NCBI RefSeq assembly: GCF_946479975.1
Contig: NZ_CAMLIX010000112.1
Span: 1 to 16,149 of the forward strand
Length of the DNA stretch: 16,149 bases
Source of the DNA: an uncultured Flavobacterium sp.
Lineage (GTDB): Bacteria; Bacteroidota; Bacteroidia; Flavobacteriales; Flavobacteriaceae
Direction: 5' to 3'
Position 1 is the first letter of the stretch, and each line of letters begins with the position of its first letter. A program made the position numbers and the translations under genes. Shown piece after piece: positions 8,324 to 16,149 of this stretch. Below the pieces are notes generated by a model that made no database searches, was not told the origin of the DNA, and saw nothing but the letters and a program-made list of their open reading frames with translations.

Positions 8324-10003
8324 TTACTTCATGGCGTTAAGTCCATCTGCAAAGCCTGTGTATGCAGGTTTTCGCGTAAATTCTAAGTTCCATAAAGCTT
8401 GTTTTTCTCCAGGAAGCCAAGAAGAATCTTTTTTACTGTCGGTAATTCCCCAAACTGTAATTCCGTATCGTTGTTTAGCAGGAATATATTTCGTGTACAT
8501 ATCTACTACATATTTATACATGTCTGCTTGTTTTTGAAGAAGTTCTGCAGTTACGTTTGTAGTAGTGCCAAGCGTTATATCGAGTTCTGATACTTTTACC
8601 AACTTTCCAGTTGCAGCCATTAATTGAAACATTGATGCGATATTTTCTTTATTTGAATTAATGCTGATATGCATCTGCGTTGCAATACCGTCAATCTTCT
8701 GCCCTTTACTTTCGATATATTCAACATATTTGATAAGTCCTTTACATTTGTCCAGATTGTATTCCAGATTATAATCATTTATAAATAATTTATCTGTTGG
8801 ATTTCCATACTTTCTTGCAAGTCTAAATGCTTCAACAGCATAATCTTTTCCTAAATAATCCTGCCAGTAAAACTCATCTGCTGTAAGTGTTTTTCCAATA
8901 CCTGTTTTTAATTCATAAGGCTTACCATCGTCCATTGGCTCATTTACTACATCCCAAGCTTTTACATTTGGAGCACATTTTTTAACCATTTCTCCTATCC
9001 AATTCTCCAGTCTTTCACTAATTATAGCCTTTTTCTGTTCTGGAGTTTTATTAATAATCGTACTTCCACCTGTTGCATTATATTTCTTTAAGGTGATATT
9101 ATCAAAATAAAAATTAGTAGCTGTTTTTCCAAGATTAAAGGCTATTGCGCCACAAGTAGCCATTTCTGCAGAAACCGTAATTTCTTTGGTATAAGTTGTC
9201 CAAGATGGAGTTGAAGAAATAGTTCCGAAAAAGTCCCAATGTTTATAGGCACCAGGCGTTACATGCGCCTGTGTAGAATAAGAAGCATTTACATCTGAAC
9301 GCACATCCATTGAAAGCTGATACTTTTCACCCACTTGAACTGCTGGAGAAAATTTTACAAATAACTGAGCTTCCCAATCGTTTGCACGAACGGCTGCATT
9401 GGTAAGTTTAAGTGCTTTTCCAGATCCGTTTGCACCGCCTCCTGCTGCGGTAATGGCGCTTGTTAAATTTGAATTGATTTGATAATTAGATGAATTATCG
9501 GTTTCAAAATCATTTCCTGTTACAAGATCCCAGCTTGGTCCTCCGGTTGACGGAATTACTACAGGAGCAATTAGACTGTTTAAATAAGTGGCATTTTGAT
9601 TGGCATGCCAGCACAAAGTATGTCCAAATACTGTAACTCCAGACTGCTGGCTGGCAGCAAGTAATTTTGTAATTTCTGCAAAATCTAAAGTACCGTCATT
9701 TTTAACTACTGCTCCATGTTTCATTTCATATCCCATTGTAATTTCGTTAAAATTACGATCTACAAGTCTTTTGACTATACCGCCAGAAACATATTCTGAT
9801 AACGAAATTCCGGCACCCAGTTTAAAATCTGGATTAGCGGCTCTGTCAACATATATTTTTAAATCTTTGTAGGCGTCTATTTTTTCTTGATTGGCCACTG
9901 ATTCTGGCTTATCATATTCAAAATCCAGAACACCATCATTGGTACAGGACCAAACTGCTGTTGCAACACAGCACAGCATCGCCATTTTATATAGTTTATT
10001 CAT
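8324..10003 (-). CDS. xyn10C: GH10 endo-1,4-beta-xylanase with internal carbohydrate-binding module, lipoprotein (Xyn10C-like)
   Basis: The 559-residue enzyme begins with a lipoprotein signal (lipidated C20 in AVWSCTND) followed by acidic residues, pointing to the cell surface. The GH10 barrel is split. Residues about 45-150 carry its N-terminal part, including KLGAGIS and FGHTLCWHANQ. Residues about 155-310 form a beta-rich insert resembling CBM4/CBM22 modules (NDFETDN near its start, NFYFDNITLKKY at its end). The barrel resumes at TPEQKKAIISERLENWI. The acid/base is E355 in AWDVVNEPM and the nucleophile is E473 in VSELDITLG; H446 (QMHIS) and the WGITD segment complete the active site. The same insertion is known in Prevotella Xyn10C and Bacteroides homologues, where surface xylanases feed the Xus import system. 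It follows the XusE-like gene by 35 bases and ends the unit. The symbol is by analogy of sequence and position. Confidence 0.93.
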   Translation of the reverse strand: MNKLYKMAMLCCVATAVWSCTNDGVLDFEYDKPESVANQEKIDAYKDLKIYVDRAANPDFKLGAGISLSEYVSGGIVKRLVDRNFNEITMGYEMKHGAVVKNDGTLDFAEITKLLAASQQSGVTVFGHTLCWHANQNATYLNSLIAPVVIPSTGGPSWDLVTGNDFETDNSSNYQINSNLTSAITAAGGGANGSGKALKLTNAAVRANDWEAQLFVKFSPAVQVGEKYQLSMDVRSDVNASYSTQAHVTPGAYKHWDFFGTISSTPSWTTYTKEITVSAEMATCGAIAFNLGKTATNFYFDNITLKKYNATGGSTIINKTPEQKKAIISERLENWIGEMVKKCAPNVKAWDVVNEPMDDGKPYELKTGIGKTLTADEFYWQDYLGKDYAVEAFRLARKYGNPTDKLFINDYNLEYNLDKCKGLIKYVEYIESKGQKIDGIATQMHISINSNKENIASMFQLMAATGKLVKVSELDITLGTTTNVTAELLQKQADMYKYVVDMYTKYIPAKQRYGITVWGITDSKKDSSWLPGEKQALWNLEFTRKPAYTGFADGLNAMK

Positions 10004-10038
10004 AATTGTTTAGATTTATACATTTAATACACTTGCAA

Positions 10039-11070
10039 TTATTTGGCAACAGGCGTGAACAATTGAGTAGTCACACCTCTATCACGAAGCACTAATGTAT
10101 CTTTGGTTGTTAGACTAAAATCTTGAAAATTAACTTTATAATCTAAGTAAAGCGCATCACGATCTTTACTTCCCCAGCTATTTTTTTCTCCTTTTTTCAC
10201 AAATTTACCTGTACCAGTGGCGGTAAACTGAGTAGTGTTTCCAGAAATGGTACAGTTATTTTCGTTATCAAATGTGAGTACTAGATTAAAATTCACATTG
10301 GCTCCAACGTTATCTTTAATTGTAATTGGAAAATCTATCGTTTTCAATGACAATGTATTAATTCTAGAAACCTGATCTTGCTCTACATAAGCACTGTGTC
10401 GGGTAACTACTCTGTTAAGAGCGGTATTGCCATTATTGCCCACAAAAGTGTCTTTTCCTCTTCTTAAATAAAAACCATCCCAAGGATTTACATATTTAAT
10501 GGCATAAAAAACAAAGTCTTTAGGCGTTACGCTCCAGTCTGAAGATAAAGCTCTTAACGGATTTGCAACAAGTGCTTTTCCTGATAGAATAGAATCTACG
10601 TTGACCACTTTTGTCATTTGAAGCGGAATAACATATGTCTTTTTTATTGCAAGAGGATCTGCAAAAAAAGCATCTGTCAATTGTACCTCAACTCCTCCAA
10701 TAATTTCCCCTTTGGGAATCACAATTTTGTTACTCAAAAGTGTGTAATAATTAGCAGGCATGGCAACAATTTGATCTCCACCGCTGTTAAATAAAAGGTT
10801 TGATGTAAGAGAATTGGCAACCGAAACATCAATTGTTACCTCTTTATCATTGTTATAAACACCGCCCAAAGTTCCCATTATTTTGCACTTGTGTGCATTG
10901 TCCAGCGAAGTATCAAATATATCTTCTCCTAATGTTATGGTTCTCACAGGAAACTGATAGGCAAAATAAACTGCTGAATATTCGTAATCTGCAAAATCTT
11001 GCTCTTCGTTGGTGCATGCCGTCAATAAGACAAAAAGAACGGCAGCCATTAAAAATATCTTGTTTTTCAT
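10039..11070 (-). CDS. Surface glycan-binding lipoprotein, DUF1735/DUF5627 type (XusE-like)
   Basis: The 343-residue product has a clear lipoprotein signal (lipidated C19 in FVLLTACTNEEQD) with acidic residues right after the cysteine, consistent with surface display. Residues about 30-170 (VYFAYQFPVRTITLGED through QLTDAFFADP and VIPLQMT) resemble the Ig-like DUF1735 domain; the rest, including the FYAIKYVNPWDG segment, resembles the DUF5627-type C-terminal domain. It has no catalytic motif that I can recognise. Its place between SusD and GH10 is that of XusE, the surface glycan-binding protein of xylan loci, so xylan binding is the best inference. Domain names come from recall of the families, not a search. 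It follows SusD by 42 bases and precedes GH10 by 35. Confidence 0.75.
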   Translation of the reverse strand: MKNKIFLMAAVLFVLLTACTNEEQDFADYEYSAVYFAYQFPVRTITLGEDIFDTSLDNAHKCKIMGTLGGVYNNDKEVTIDVSVANSLTSNLLFNSGGDQIVAMPANYYTLLSNKIVIPKGEIIGGVEVQLTDAFFADPLAIKKTYVIPLQMTKVVNVDSILSGKALVANPLRALSSDWSVTPKDFVFYAIKYVNPWDGFYLRRGKDTFVGNNGNTALNRVVTRHSAYVEQDQVSRINTLSLKTIDFPITIKDNVGANVNFNLVLTFDNENNCTISGNTTQFTATGTGKFVKKGEKNSWGSKDRDALYLDYKVNFQDFSLTTKDTLVLRDRGVTTQLFTPVAK

Positions 11071-11112
11071 TTTTCTATATTATTTAGTACAACACATATT
11101 AGATAGATCATT

Positions 11113-12849
11113 CTACCATCCTTTGTTTTGAATAAGAGCATTAAATTTTAAAACTTCAGAATATGGAATTGGACCATATTTCATATAATCTTGAAAAAGT
11201 CGAGATTCTACGGTAATCTTTTGATAAGTGCCTGCTTGAATTTTCATTCCTTCTGCCGCAGCAGTTAAATTTAAATCCCATCTGCGAAGATCCCAAAATC
11301 TAAATCCTTCAAAACACAATTCTAATCGGCGTTCATTTCTAATCAAATTACGCATAGCCGACTGATCTGCTTTAATAGATTCTAAGTACAAATCGGGCTG
11401 TGCAATTCCTGCTCTTTTTCTTAAAGCCTGAATGACATCATAAGCTGAAAAACCAGCAGAACCAGTTGCAAGAGGTCCCCAAGCTTCGTTTGCAGCTTCG
11501 GCATAAATCAAATATAGTTCTGTGTATCTCATGCGCGGTTTATAATGTCTCTGATTGTTTACTGCATTCGGATTTAAATTAACATCCTGACGCAGTAATT
11601 TTTTCATATAATAACCAGTTCGTGTTGATGTACCTACTTTATTCAAGGCATCATTTGTAGTCCCGTCACTTGCTGTTGTGATTACTGTATTATTTACACC
11701 AGCAGTAGCCTGATTTACGAGAATAAATTTCTGTAAACGCGGATCACGATTTGCATACGGATTGTTCGGATTATAAGTACTTGCTCCGTTTGCAATAGGA
11801 AATCCGTTAGCCATAGGAAAAGCATCAACCAAATTTTGAGTCGGATTTACACGTCCTTTTCCAAAAAGTGTTGGCGGAAAATTATCACTTTCTAAAGTGT
11901 TACTTTCTGCAATATCCGATCTCCAAATAACTTCTTTAGGATTTACTCCTCCGCCCAAACTGCTTAATTCAGCAGTGTTGTTGTACCAATTTAATCCGTT
12001 GGCATCAATACCGGCAATGCCTCCATTAAGGTTTAATAATTCTCCAGCATATTTAGCAGCAGTTTCCCAATTTGTGCCGCTTGCAGCACTAAATGCAGGA
12101 CTTGCAGCCAATAAAGCCGCTTGAGCTCTTACAACTTGTGCAATTCTCGATGACATTCTCTGTCTTGCATATTGACCAAAAACTCGGTTATAATCTGCTA
12201 AATTATCATATCCTGGAGGCAAAGTTGTCGCATCTTCAAAATCTAAAGGAAGCAGTTCAACAGCCTTTGCAACATCTGCATACAACTGTTTCATACAATC
12301 TTCAAACGAACCACGAGCAATATTAAAGTCTGAAGTTGAAGTTTGAGGTTCTAATACAATTGGAACTCCCAAAAGATTTCCATTTGCTCCAACTCCTCCA
12401 TGAGCCTGCAGTAAGTAATACATATAAAGTGCGCGAAGACCATAAGCCTCACCTTTTAATCTGTCTTTGAACAAAACACTTACTTTTTCATCTTTTGCCC
12501 ACTTTACTTTATCTGCTTCAGCAAGAAATATATTCAAATACTGTATCGCACTTTTTGAGTTTGTCCATTGATCTAATGGATTAAAATTGGCAGTCCACTG
12601 ACCTGTCGCAATTTTAAGATAACTGTTATTGATATCATTGGTAACAGCATCGTCTGTCGCAACATCATTAAAAGACCAAGAGTTTCCTGGAAGTCTGGTA
12701 TATGCATTTAGAAGAATTCCCTGTGCATATTCCGCTTCAGCGTACATATCCTTCAATCCTCTGTTATTTTCTATAGCCGGTTCAATCAAGTCATCACAGC
12801 TGCAAAAAACAAACATAACCGATATAAGAGTTAATAATTTTATTTTCAT
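11113..12849 (-). CDS. SusD/RagB-family surface glycan-binding lipoprotein (pair 2, XusD-like)
   Basis: The 578-residue protein has a lipoprotein signal with lipidated C18 (VFCSC) followed by DDLIEP. SusD features include the N-terminal AYTRLPGNSWSF region, TPR-like helices, RYTELYLIYAEAANEAWG, and the C-terminal block RNERRLELCFEGFRFWDLRRW with a terminal QNKGW. It is about 80 residues longer than the SusD of pair 1. The gene starts 27 bases after the stop of the SusC-like receptor and precedes the XusE-like lipoprotein, the arrangement of xusC-xusD-xusE. It should cap the receptor and bind xylan or large xylo-oligosaccharides; the ligand is inferred from context. No lesion is visible. Confidence 0.93.
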   Translation of the reverse strand: MKIKLLTLISVMFVFCSCDDLIEPAIENNRGLKDMYAEAEYAQGILLNAYTRLPGNSWSFNDVATDDAVTNDINNSYLKIATGQWTANFNPLDQWTNSKSAIQYLNIFLAEADKVKWAKDEKVSVLFKDRLKGEAYGLRALYMYYLLQAHGGVGANGNLLGVPIVLEPQTSTSDFNIARGSFEDCMKQLYADVAKAVELLPLDFEDATTLPPGYDNLADYNRVFGQYARQRMSSRIAQVVRAQAALLAASPAFSAASGTNWETAAKYAGELLNLNGGIAGIDANGLNWYNNTAELSSLGGGVNPKEVIWRSDIAESNTLESDNFPPTLFGKGRVNPTQNLVDAFPMANGFPIANGASTYNPNNPYANRDPRLQKFILVNQATAGVNNTVITTASDGTTNDALNKVGTSTRTGYYMKKLLRQDVNLNPNAVNNQRHYKPRMRYTELYLIYAEAANEAWGPLATGSAGFSAYDVIQALRKRAGIAQPDLYLESIKADQSAMRNLIRNERRLELCFEGFRFWDLRRWDLNLTAAAEGMKIQAGTYQKITVESRLFQDYMKYGPIPYSEVLKFNALIQNKGW

Positions 12850-12876
12850 AATAATTAAATTAAGTGTTTCTAAAAT

Positions 12877-15800
12877 TTAAAATAATGCTTTAAGCCCTAG
12901 ATTGAAATATCTGTTTTGCGGTGCATCTCCAATATTCATTTCCATAAATTCTCTCTCTTGCGCAATTGTCAACAGGTTAGCTCCAAGTGCATAAACACTA
13001 AGTCCGTTAAAGAAAGTTTTATTCAGTGCTTTTTTTGGAAAATCGTATGTAATCTGAACCTTAGAAAGATCAACTCTGTTGGTACTGTAAATCCAGAAAT
13101 CTGATGAGCGGTAATTGTTATCGCTATTTAATGACGTCAATCGAGGGAATTTTGCAGTATCTTTTGTTTCTTCTGTCCAGCTGTCGCGAACATTTACAGA
13201 ATATTTATCTTCACCGTCTATCCAGTAGTACGAATTATTTTTCATACCATAAGCGCCAGTCTGACCGGTAATTAATGTGAAAAAGGTAAAATTATTCCAC
13301 TTCGCAGTAAAGTTAACTCCAAAAGTAAGCGGCGCTCCGCTCCAGCCTGCTCTACCTAGATAAACCTCATCTTTAACATCGATGATACCGTCACCATTCT
13401 GATCTTTGTATTTAATATCACCCGGTTTAACTTGTCCAAAAGTTTGCGAAGCCGAGTTTTGAATATCAAGCGCATCTCTAAAGAAACCGTCATTCTTAAG
13501 TCCCCACAAAGCGTCTAAAGGTCTGCCTTGTCTGTTTTGATATGAATTCTCATAAAGTTCTGCTCTTTTAGAAGCTTCGGTATTCAAATAAGTTCCTGTA
13601 AATCCAAGTGCTAAATCTACATTTCCTACTTTTTTATTCAATCTTAAATCAAAATCAAAACCTGTACGTTTGTCATCATTATAATTAATGTAAGGAATGA
13701 ACGAAGTATTTGGCCAGCTTGTAGTATAATAATTAGGATACAAACTTGCTACCTGAATAATATTTCCTTCTATTTTATTGATGAAAAAATTACTGTTTAA
13801 TGTGATAAATTTCTTGAAGAACGAACCTTCGATACCAACACTAATTTCTTTTCTTTTTGCAAAACTTAGATTTAAATTTTCACCTCTTCTGGAGTCTGTA
13901 CTTCTGTTAAGTGCTCCATCTCTCCAGCTGTACCAAGCTCCGTCTGTCTGCGTGTAAATACTTTGATATAAATAATAATTGTTAACATCAAGATCTGTAT
14001 GCAGGATTCCTGCTGAAGCTGTTAATTTAAGATTATCTACTGCTTCGCTATTTTTCATAAAATCTTCCTGAGATAATTTCCATCCCACAGAGATGGTTGG
14101 AGAAAATGCTTCACGCTGACCCTCAGCAAATTTGGCAGAGTGAACATAGGCACCATTGAATTCTGCAAAATACTTTTGGTCAAAATTATAGGCTACGTTT
14201 AATCCTAAATTGGCATTGCTGGTTTTATGGTACACAGCCGATTGTGACTGCTGAAATCCATTAGCGATAAGCATTGCTGAGATATTATGCTGGTCTTTTA
14301 TTTTTTTTACATAATCAAATTGTCCCGAAAAAGCGATAGTTTGAGCAAAGGCACTATTACTGATGTTTTGTATTCCAGATTTAGCGTCTTTTCCGTATTT
14401 TGTTAAAGAAGTGATTTGATCAAATCCGGCATACGTATTCCAATTTGCTTCATAAGTTGCATACGCATTATTATAAGACTGCGTATATGAAGTCGCATAA
14501 TCTACCGCAAAATTGGTATGAAATGAAAGTCCTTCTAATACATCTCCCAATTTGACATTGACACCTGTGTTAAACTGAAACTGACGACTTGTAAATGTAT
14601 TATATCCTCCCGCATAAATTGCCGCAAACGGATTGGTCGGATTAAGCTGCGTACCACCTAAAAGATACTGATTGTTGATGATGTAATTACTGCTGTTTGC
14701 CAAAGCCAATGTAGCATTATCTCCAGGTTCAATCATATTAATAGGCAATAACGGACTGAATAAATGCGGTCTCAGTGTAGCTGCACTTTGCCAGTAATTT
14801 GTATTTACTCCTCTTGTATTAGAATAAATTGCATTAGCACCAATTGTAGCAGAAATTCTATCATTAATACTAAGATCAACATTACCTCTAATATTAAATC
14901 TGTTCATATTATTGTTTGCTGCTTCACCAAAATCTTGCAAAGGATCTTGCTGCGAAATAAAATTAACGTCTGTAAAATATCTCGCTACTTTATTACCGCC
15001 AGTAATTTCAACGTTTGCATCGTAGTTAAAATAAAATTTCTTTATGTATTCTGGTGCATAATAATTCACGTTTGGATATCTGTACGGATTTTTCCCCGAA
15101 GCAAAATTATAAATAGTCTCATCTGTATACAAAGGATCTAAACCGTCATTGGCTCTAGCCTGGTTATAATACTGCATGTATTCTGCAGAGCCCAGATATT
15201 TAGGAAGACTTTTTGGTATAAATAAACCATTGTCTAATCTTGTTGAAATTTGCTGTTTTTGGATTTTTCCTTTTTTAGTTGTGATGTAAATTACTCCTTT
15301 CGCAGCACGGCTTCCGTAAAGCGCTGCCGCAGATGCTCCTTTTAACAAGGTAATCTGACTTATTTCGGTACTAAGTACCGAAGTAGCATCTCTTGGAACT
15401 CCGTCTACTAATACAAGATAGCTTCCCATACCCCATAAACTTCCATTAAAACCTCCCACAAGTGACTGAATTCCGTCAAGACTGTAGGTTGTATAATTTT
15501 TGTCGATTATTTGAGGCACGTTGATATAAGAAACACCACCTAATAAATTTTGGGCATCTTCTTTTTTGAAAGCAATCTGTACCTGATCATCTGCAATAAG
15601 ATCAAGACTTATATCGTCTATACCAACAGAAGCCTTAATCGAAAGTGTTTGATATCCTGCTGCCTGCACTACCAAATCTGCATCTGGTGTTACCGTAATC
15701 GAATAAGTTCCTGATGCATCTGTAGTAACCGAAACATTATCCTGATTACTTATCAACGTTGCGTTTTCGATTGGTTTGCCTTCTGCTCCAGTTATAATTC

Positions 15801-15936
15801 CTGATAAATTTATTTTCTGATTATTTTGTGCAAGGATCTTAGCAGGTAACAAAGTAAATACTGCAAAACATAACACTATTTTAAGCTGTATAAATCTCAT
15901 TATTCTATATTTTTTTAGTTTATTAAAATAGTCCAT
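12877..15936 (-). CDS. SusC/RagA-family TonB-dependent receptor (pair 2, XusC-like)
   Basis: The 1019-residue frame (from the upstream Met) encodes an outer-membrane importer for xylo-oligosaccharides. A carboxypeptidase-D-like domain (about 43-115) precedes the plug (about 120-225, with YLVLVDGVPRDA and LLKGASAAALYGSRAAKGV), then the beta-barrel with a Ca-loop-like DQNGDGIIDVKDE near 845 and a C-terminal YFNLGLKALF. The usual EVVVxGYG TonB box is absent; VQIAFKKEDAQNLLGGVSY occupies its place, a pattern I associate with the XusC subclass. Two starts are possible. The first ATG (15936) is 3 bases from the preceding SusD stop, whereas Met13 (15900-15898) directly begins a standard signal peptide (MRFIQLKIVLC...ILAQ) and follows A-rich sequence. 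I think 15900 is more likely the true start. SusD-like pair 2 follows after 27 bases. Confidence 0.94.
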   Translation of the reverse strand: MDYFNKLKKYRIMRFIQLKIVLCFAVFTLLPAKILAQNNQKINLSGIITGAEGKPIENATLISNQDNVSVTTDASGTYSITVTPDADLVVQAAGYQTLSIKASVGIDDISLDLIADDQVQIAFKKEDAQNLLGGVSYINVPQIIDKNYTTYSLDGIQSLVGGFNGSLWGMGSYLVLVDGVPRDATSVLSTEISQITLLKGASAAALYGSRAAKGVIYITTKKGKIQKQQISTRLDNGLFIPKSLPKYLGSAEYMQYYNQARANDGLDPLYTDETIYNFASGKNPYRYPNVNYYAPEYIKKFYFNYDANVEITGGNKVARYFTDVNFISQQDPLQDFGEAANNNMNRFNIRGNVDLSINDRISATIGANAIYSNTRGVNTNYWQSAATLRPHLFSPLLPINMIEPGDNATLALANSSNYIINNQYLLGGTQLNPTNPFAAIYAGGYNTFTSRQFQFNTGVNVKLGDVLEGLSFHTNFAVDYATSYTQSYNNAYATYEANWNTYAGFDQITSLTKYGKDAKSGIQNISNSAFAQTIAFSGQFDYVKKIKDQHNISAMLIANGFQQSQSAVYHKTSNANLGLNVAYNFDQKYFAEFNGAYVHSAKFAEGQREAFSPTISVGWKLSQEDFMKNSEAVDNLKLTASAGILHTDLDVNNYYLYQSIYTQTDGAWYSWRDGALNRSTDSRRGENLNLSFAKRKEISVGIEGSFFKKFITLNSNFFINKIEGNIIQVASLYPNYYTTSWPNTSFIPYINYNDDKRTGFDFDLRLNKKVGNVDLALGFTGTYLNTEASKRAELYENSYQNRQGRPLDALWGLKNDGFFRDALDIQNSASQTFGQVKPGDIKYKDQNGDGIIDVKDEVYLGRAGWSGAPLTFGVNFTAKWNNFTFFTLITGQTGAYGMKNNSYYWIDGEDKYSVNVRDSWTEETKDTAKFPRLTSLNSDNNYRSSDFWIYSTNRVDLSKVQITYDFPKKALNKTFFNGLSVYALGANLLTIAQEREFMEMNIGDAPQNRYFNLGLKALF

Positions 15937-15939
15937 TGT

Positions 15940-16104
15940 CTACCATCCTTGATTCTGTGGAAATTCCACGTACATATTCACGTCTGCATTTTTTAAGGGC
16001 AGCCAATAATGTTTTTCAGATAATTTTCGCTCCAATATGACCACTTCACAAATATTAAGTACTTTATTTTGGCTTGGATTATTTACATCTAAAGGGACAG
16101 CTCT
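15940..16104 (-). pseudogene. SusD-like C-terminal remnant (XusB-like), frame broken near the window edge
   Basis: Fifty-four codons read into a TAG at 15942-15940 and look like the tail of a SusD protein: VPLDVNNPSQ, EKHYWLPLKNADVNMY, and the terminal NQGW, which resembles the QNKGW end of the intact SusD of pair 2. Upstream of 16104 the frame meets a TGA at 16107-16105 and no SusD-like sequence is seen in any frame. A hairpin begins at the same place. The gene thus seems truncated or interrupted there, or the assembly is faulty at this point. Its position directly before the XusC-like receptor fits the xusA-xusB-xusC order. Call as SusD tail is reasonably sure; the cause of the break is not known. 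Confidence 0.66.
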
Positions 16105-16106
16105 TC

Positions 16107-16141
16107 AAAAGTTTTAAAGACCTCAACGTGGTCAAACTTTT
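16107..16141. repeat. Imperfect inverted repeat at the junction with the broken SusD gene
   Basis: Outer arms AAAAGTTT (16107-16114) and AAACTTTT (16134-16141) and inner arms GACC (16119-16122) and GGTC (16130-16133) pair around a 7-base loop, with TAAA bulged on the left side. No T-run suitable for a terminator follows on either strand. The left end coincides with the base where the SusD frame breaks, as expected for the edge of a small inserted repeat or mobile element, but the other end lies outside the window. Confidence 0.45.
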
Positions 16142-16149
16142 CAAAAATA

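Noticed and set aside
14764..15141. Plus-strand open frame of 125 codons opposite the SusC-like receptor
   Set aside because: Low-complexity Ile/Cys/Ser-rich translation opposite a well-supported receptor gene; no promoter or family resemblance.
16089..16148. Short minus-strand frame reading FEKFDHVEVFKTFEEL then a stop, as a possible transposase or other gene end
   Set aside because: Only 19 codons are visible, it overlaps the hairpin and the SusD tail, and I do not recognise a family. Kept only as part of the junction finding.

Overview
The window is a polysaccharide utilization locus (PUL) for xylan from a member of the Bacteroidetes, most likely Flavobacterium or a close relative. The evidence is the low G+C content, tandem SusC/SusD pairs, lipoprotein signals followed by acidic residues, A-rich sequence in place of Shine-Dalgarno sites, and a Bacteroidetes-type promoter (TTG-N19-TATATTTG). 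Every gene found lies on the minus strand, so transcription runs from right to left. No RNA gene, CRISPR array, recognisable transposase or regulator gene was found.

Right half (about 16149 to 8261), first transcription unit: the last 54 codons of a SusD-like gene whose frame is broken near the window edge, a SusC-like TonB-dependent receptor, a SusD-like lipoprotein, a surface lipoprotein of the DUF1735/DUF5627 type, and a GH10 endo-xylanase with a carbohydrate-binding module inserted in its catalytic domain. A strong hairpin terminator at 8261-8302 closes the unit. The order matches the xusA-B-C-D-E-xyn10C core known from Prevotella and Bacteroides xylan loci.

Middle (7715-8323): a 609-base, very A+T-rich control region. 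It holds a good minus-strand promoter whose -33 TTG lies inside a LacI-type operator, an exact second copy of the operator core 310 bp upstream, and a 7+7 inverted repeat.

Left half (7714 to 1), second unit: a SusC-like receptor interrupted by a single in-frame TAA at codon 261, its SusD partner, a perfect 12-bp terminator hairpin, then GH43, GH8 (reducing-end xylose-releasing exo-oligoxylanase type) and a CE1-type esterase cut off by the window edge.

Inferred joint role: the surface GH10 lipoprotein cuts xylan, the SusD proteins and the XusE-like lipoprotein hold the chains, and the SusC receptors import oligosaccharides. In the periplasm, GH43, GH8 and CE1 remove side groups and trim the oligosaccharides to xylose. 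With receptor 1 apparently broken, import may rest on the right-hand SusC/SusD pair or pairs.
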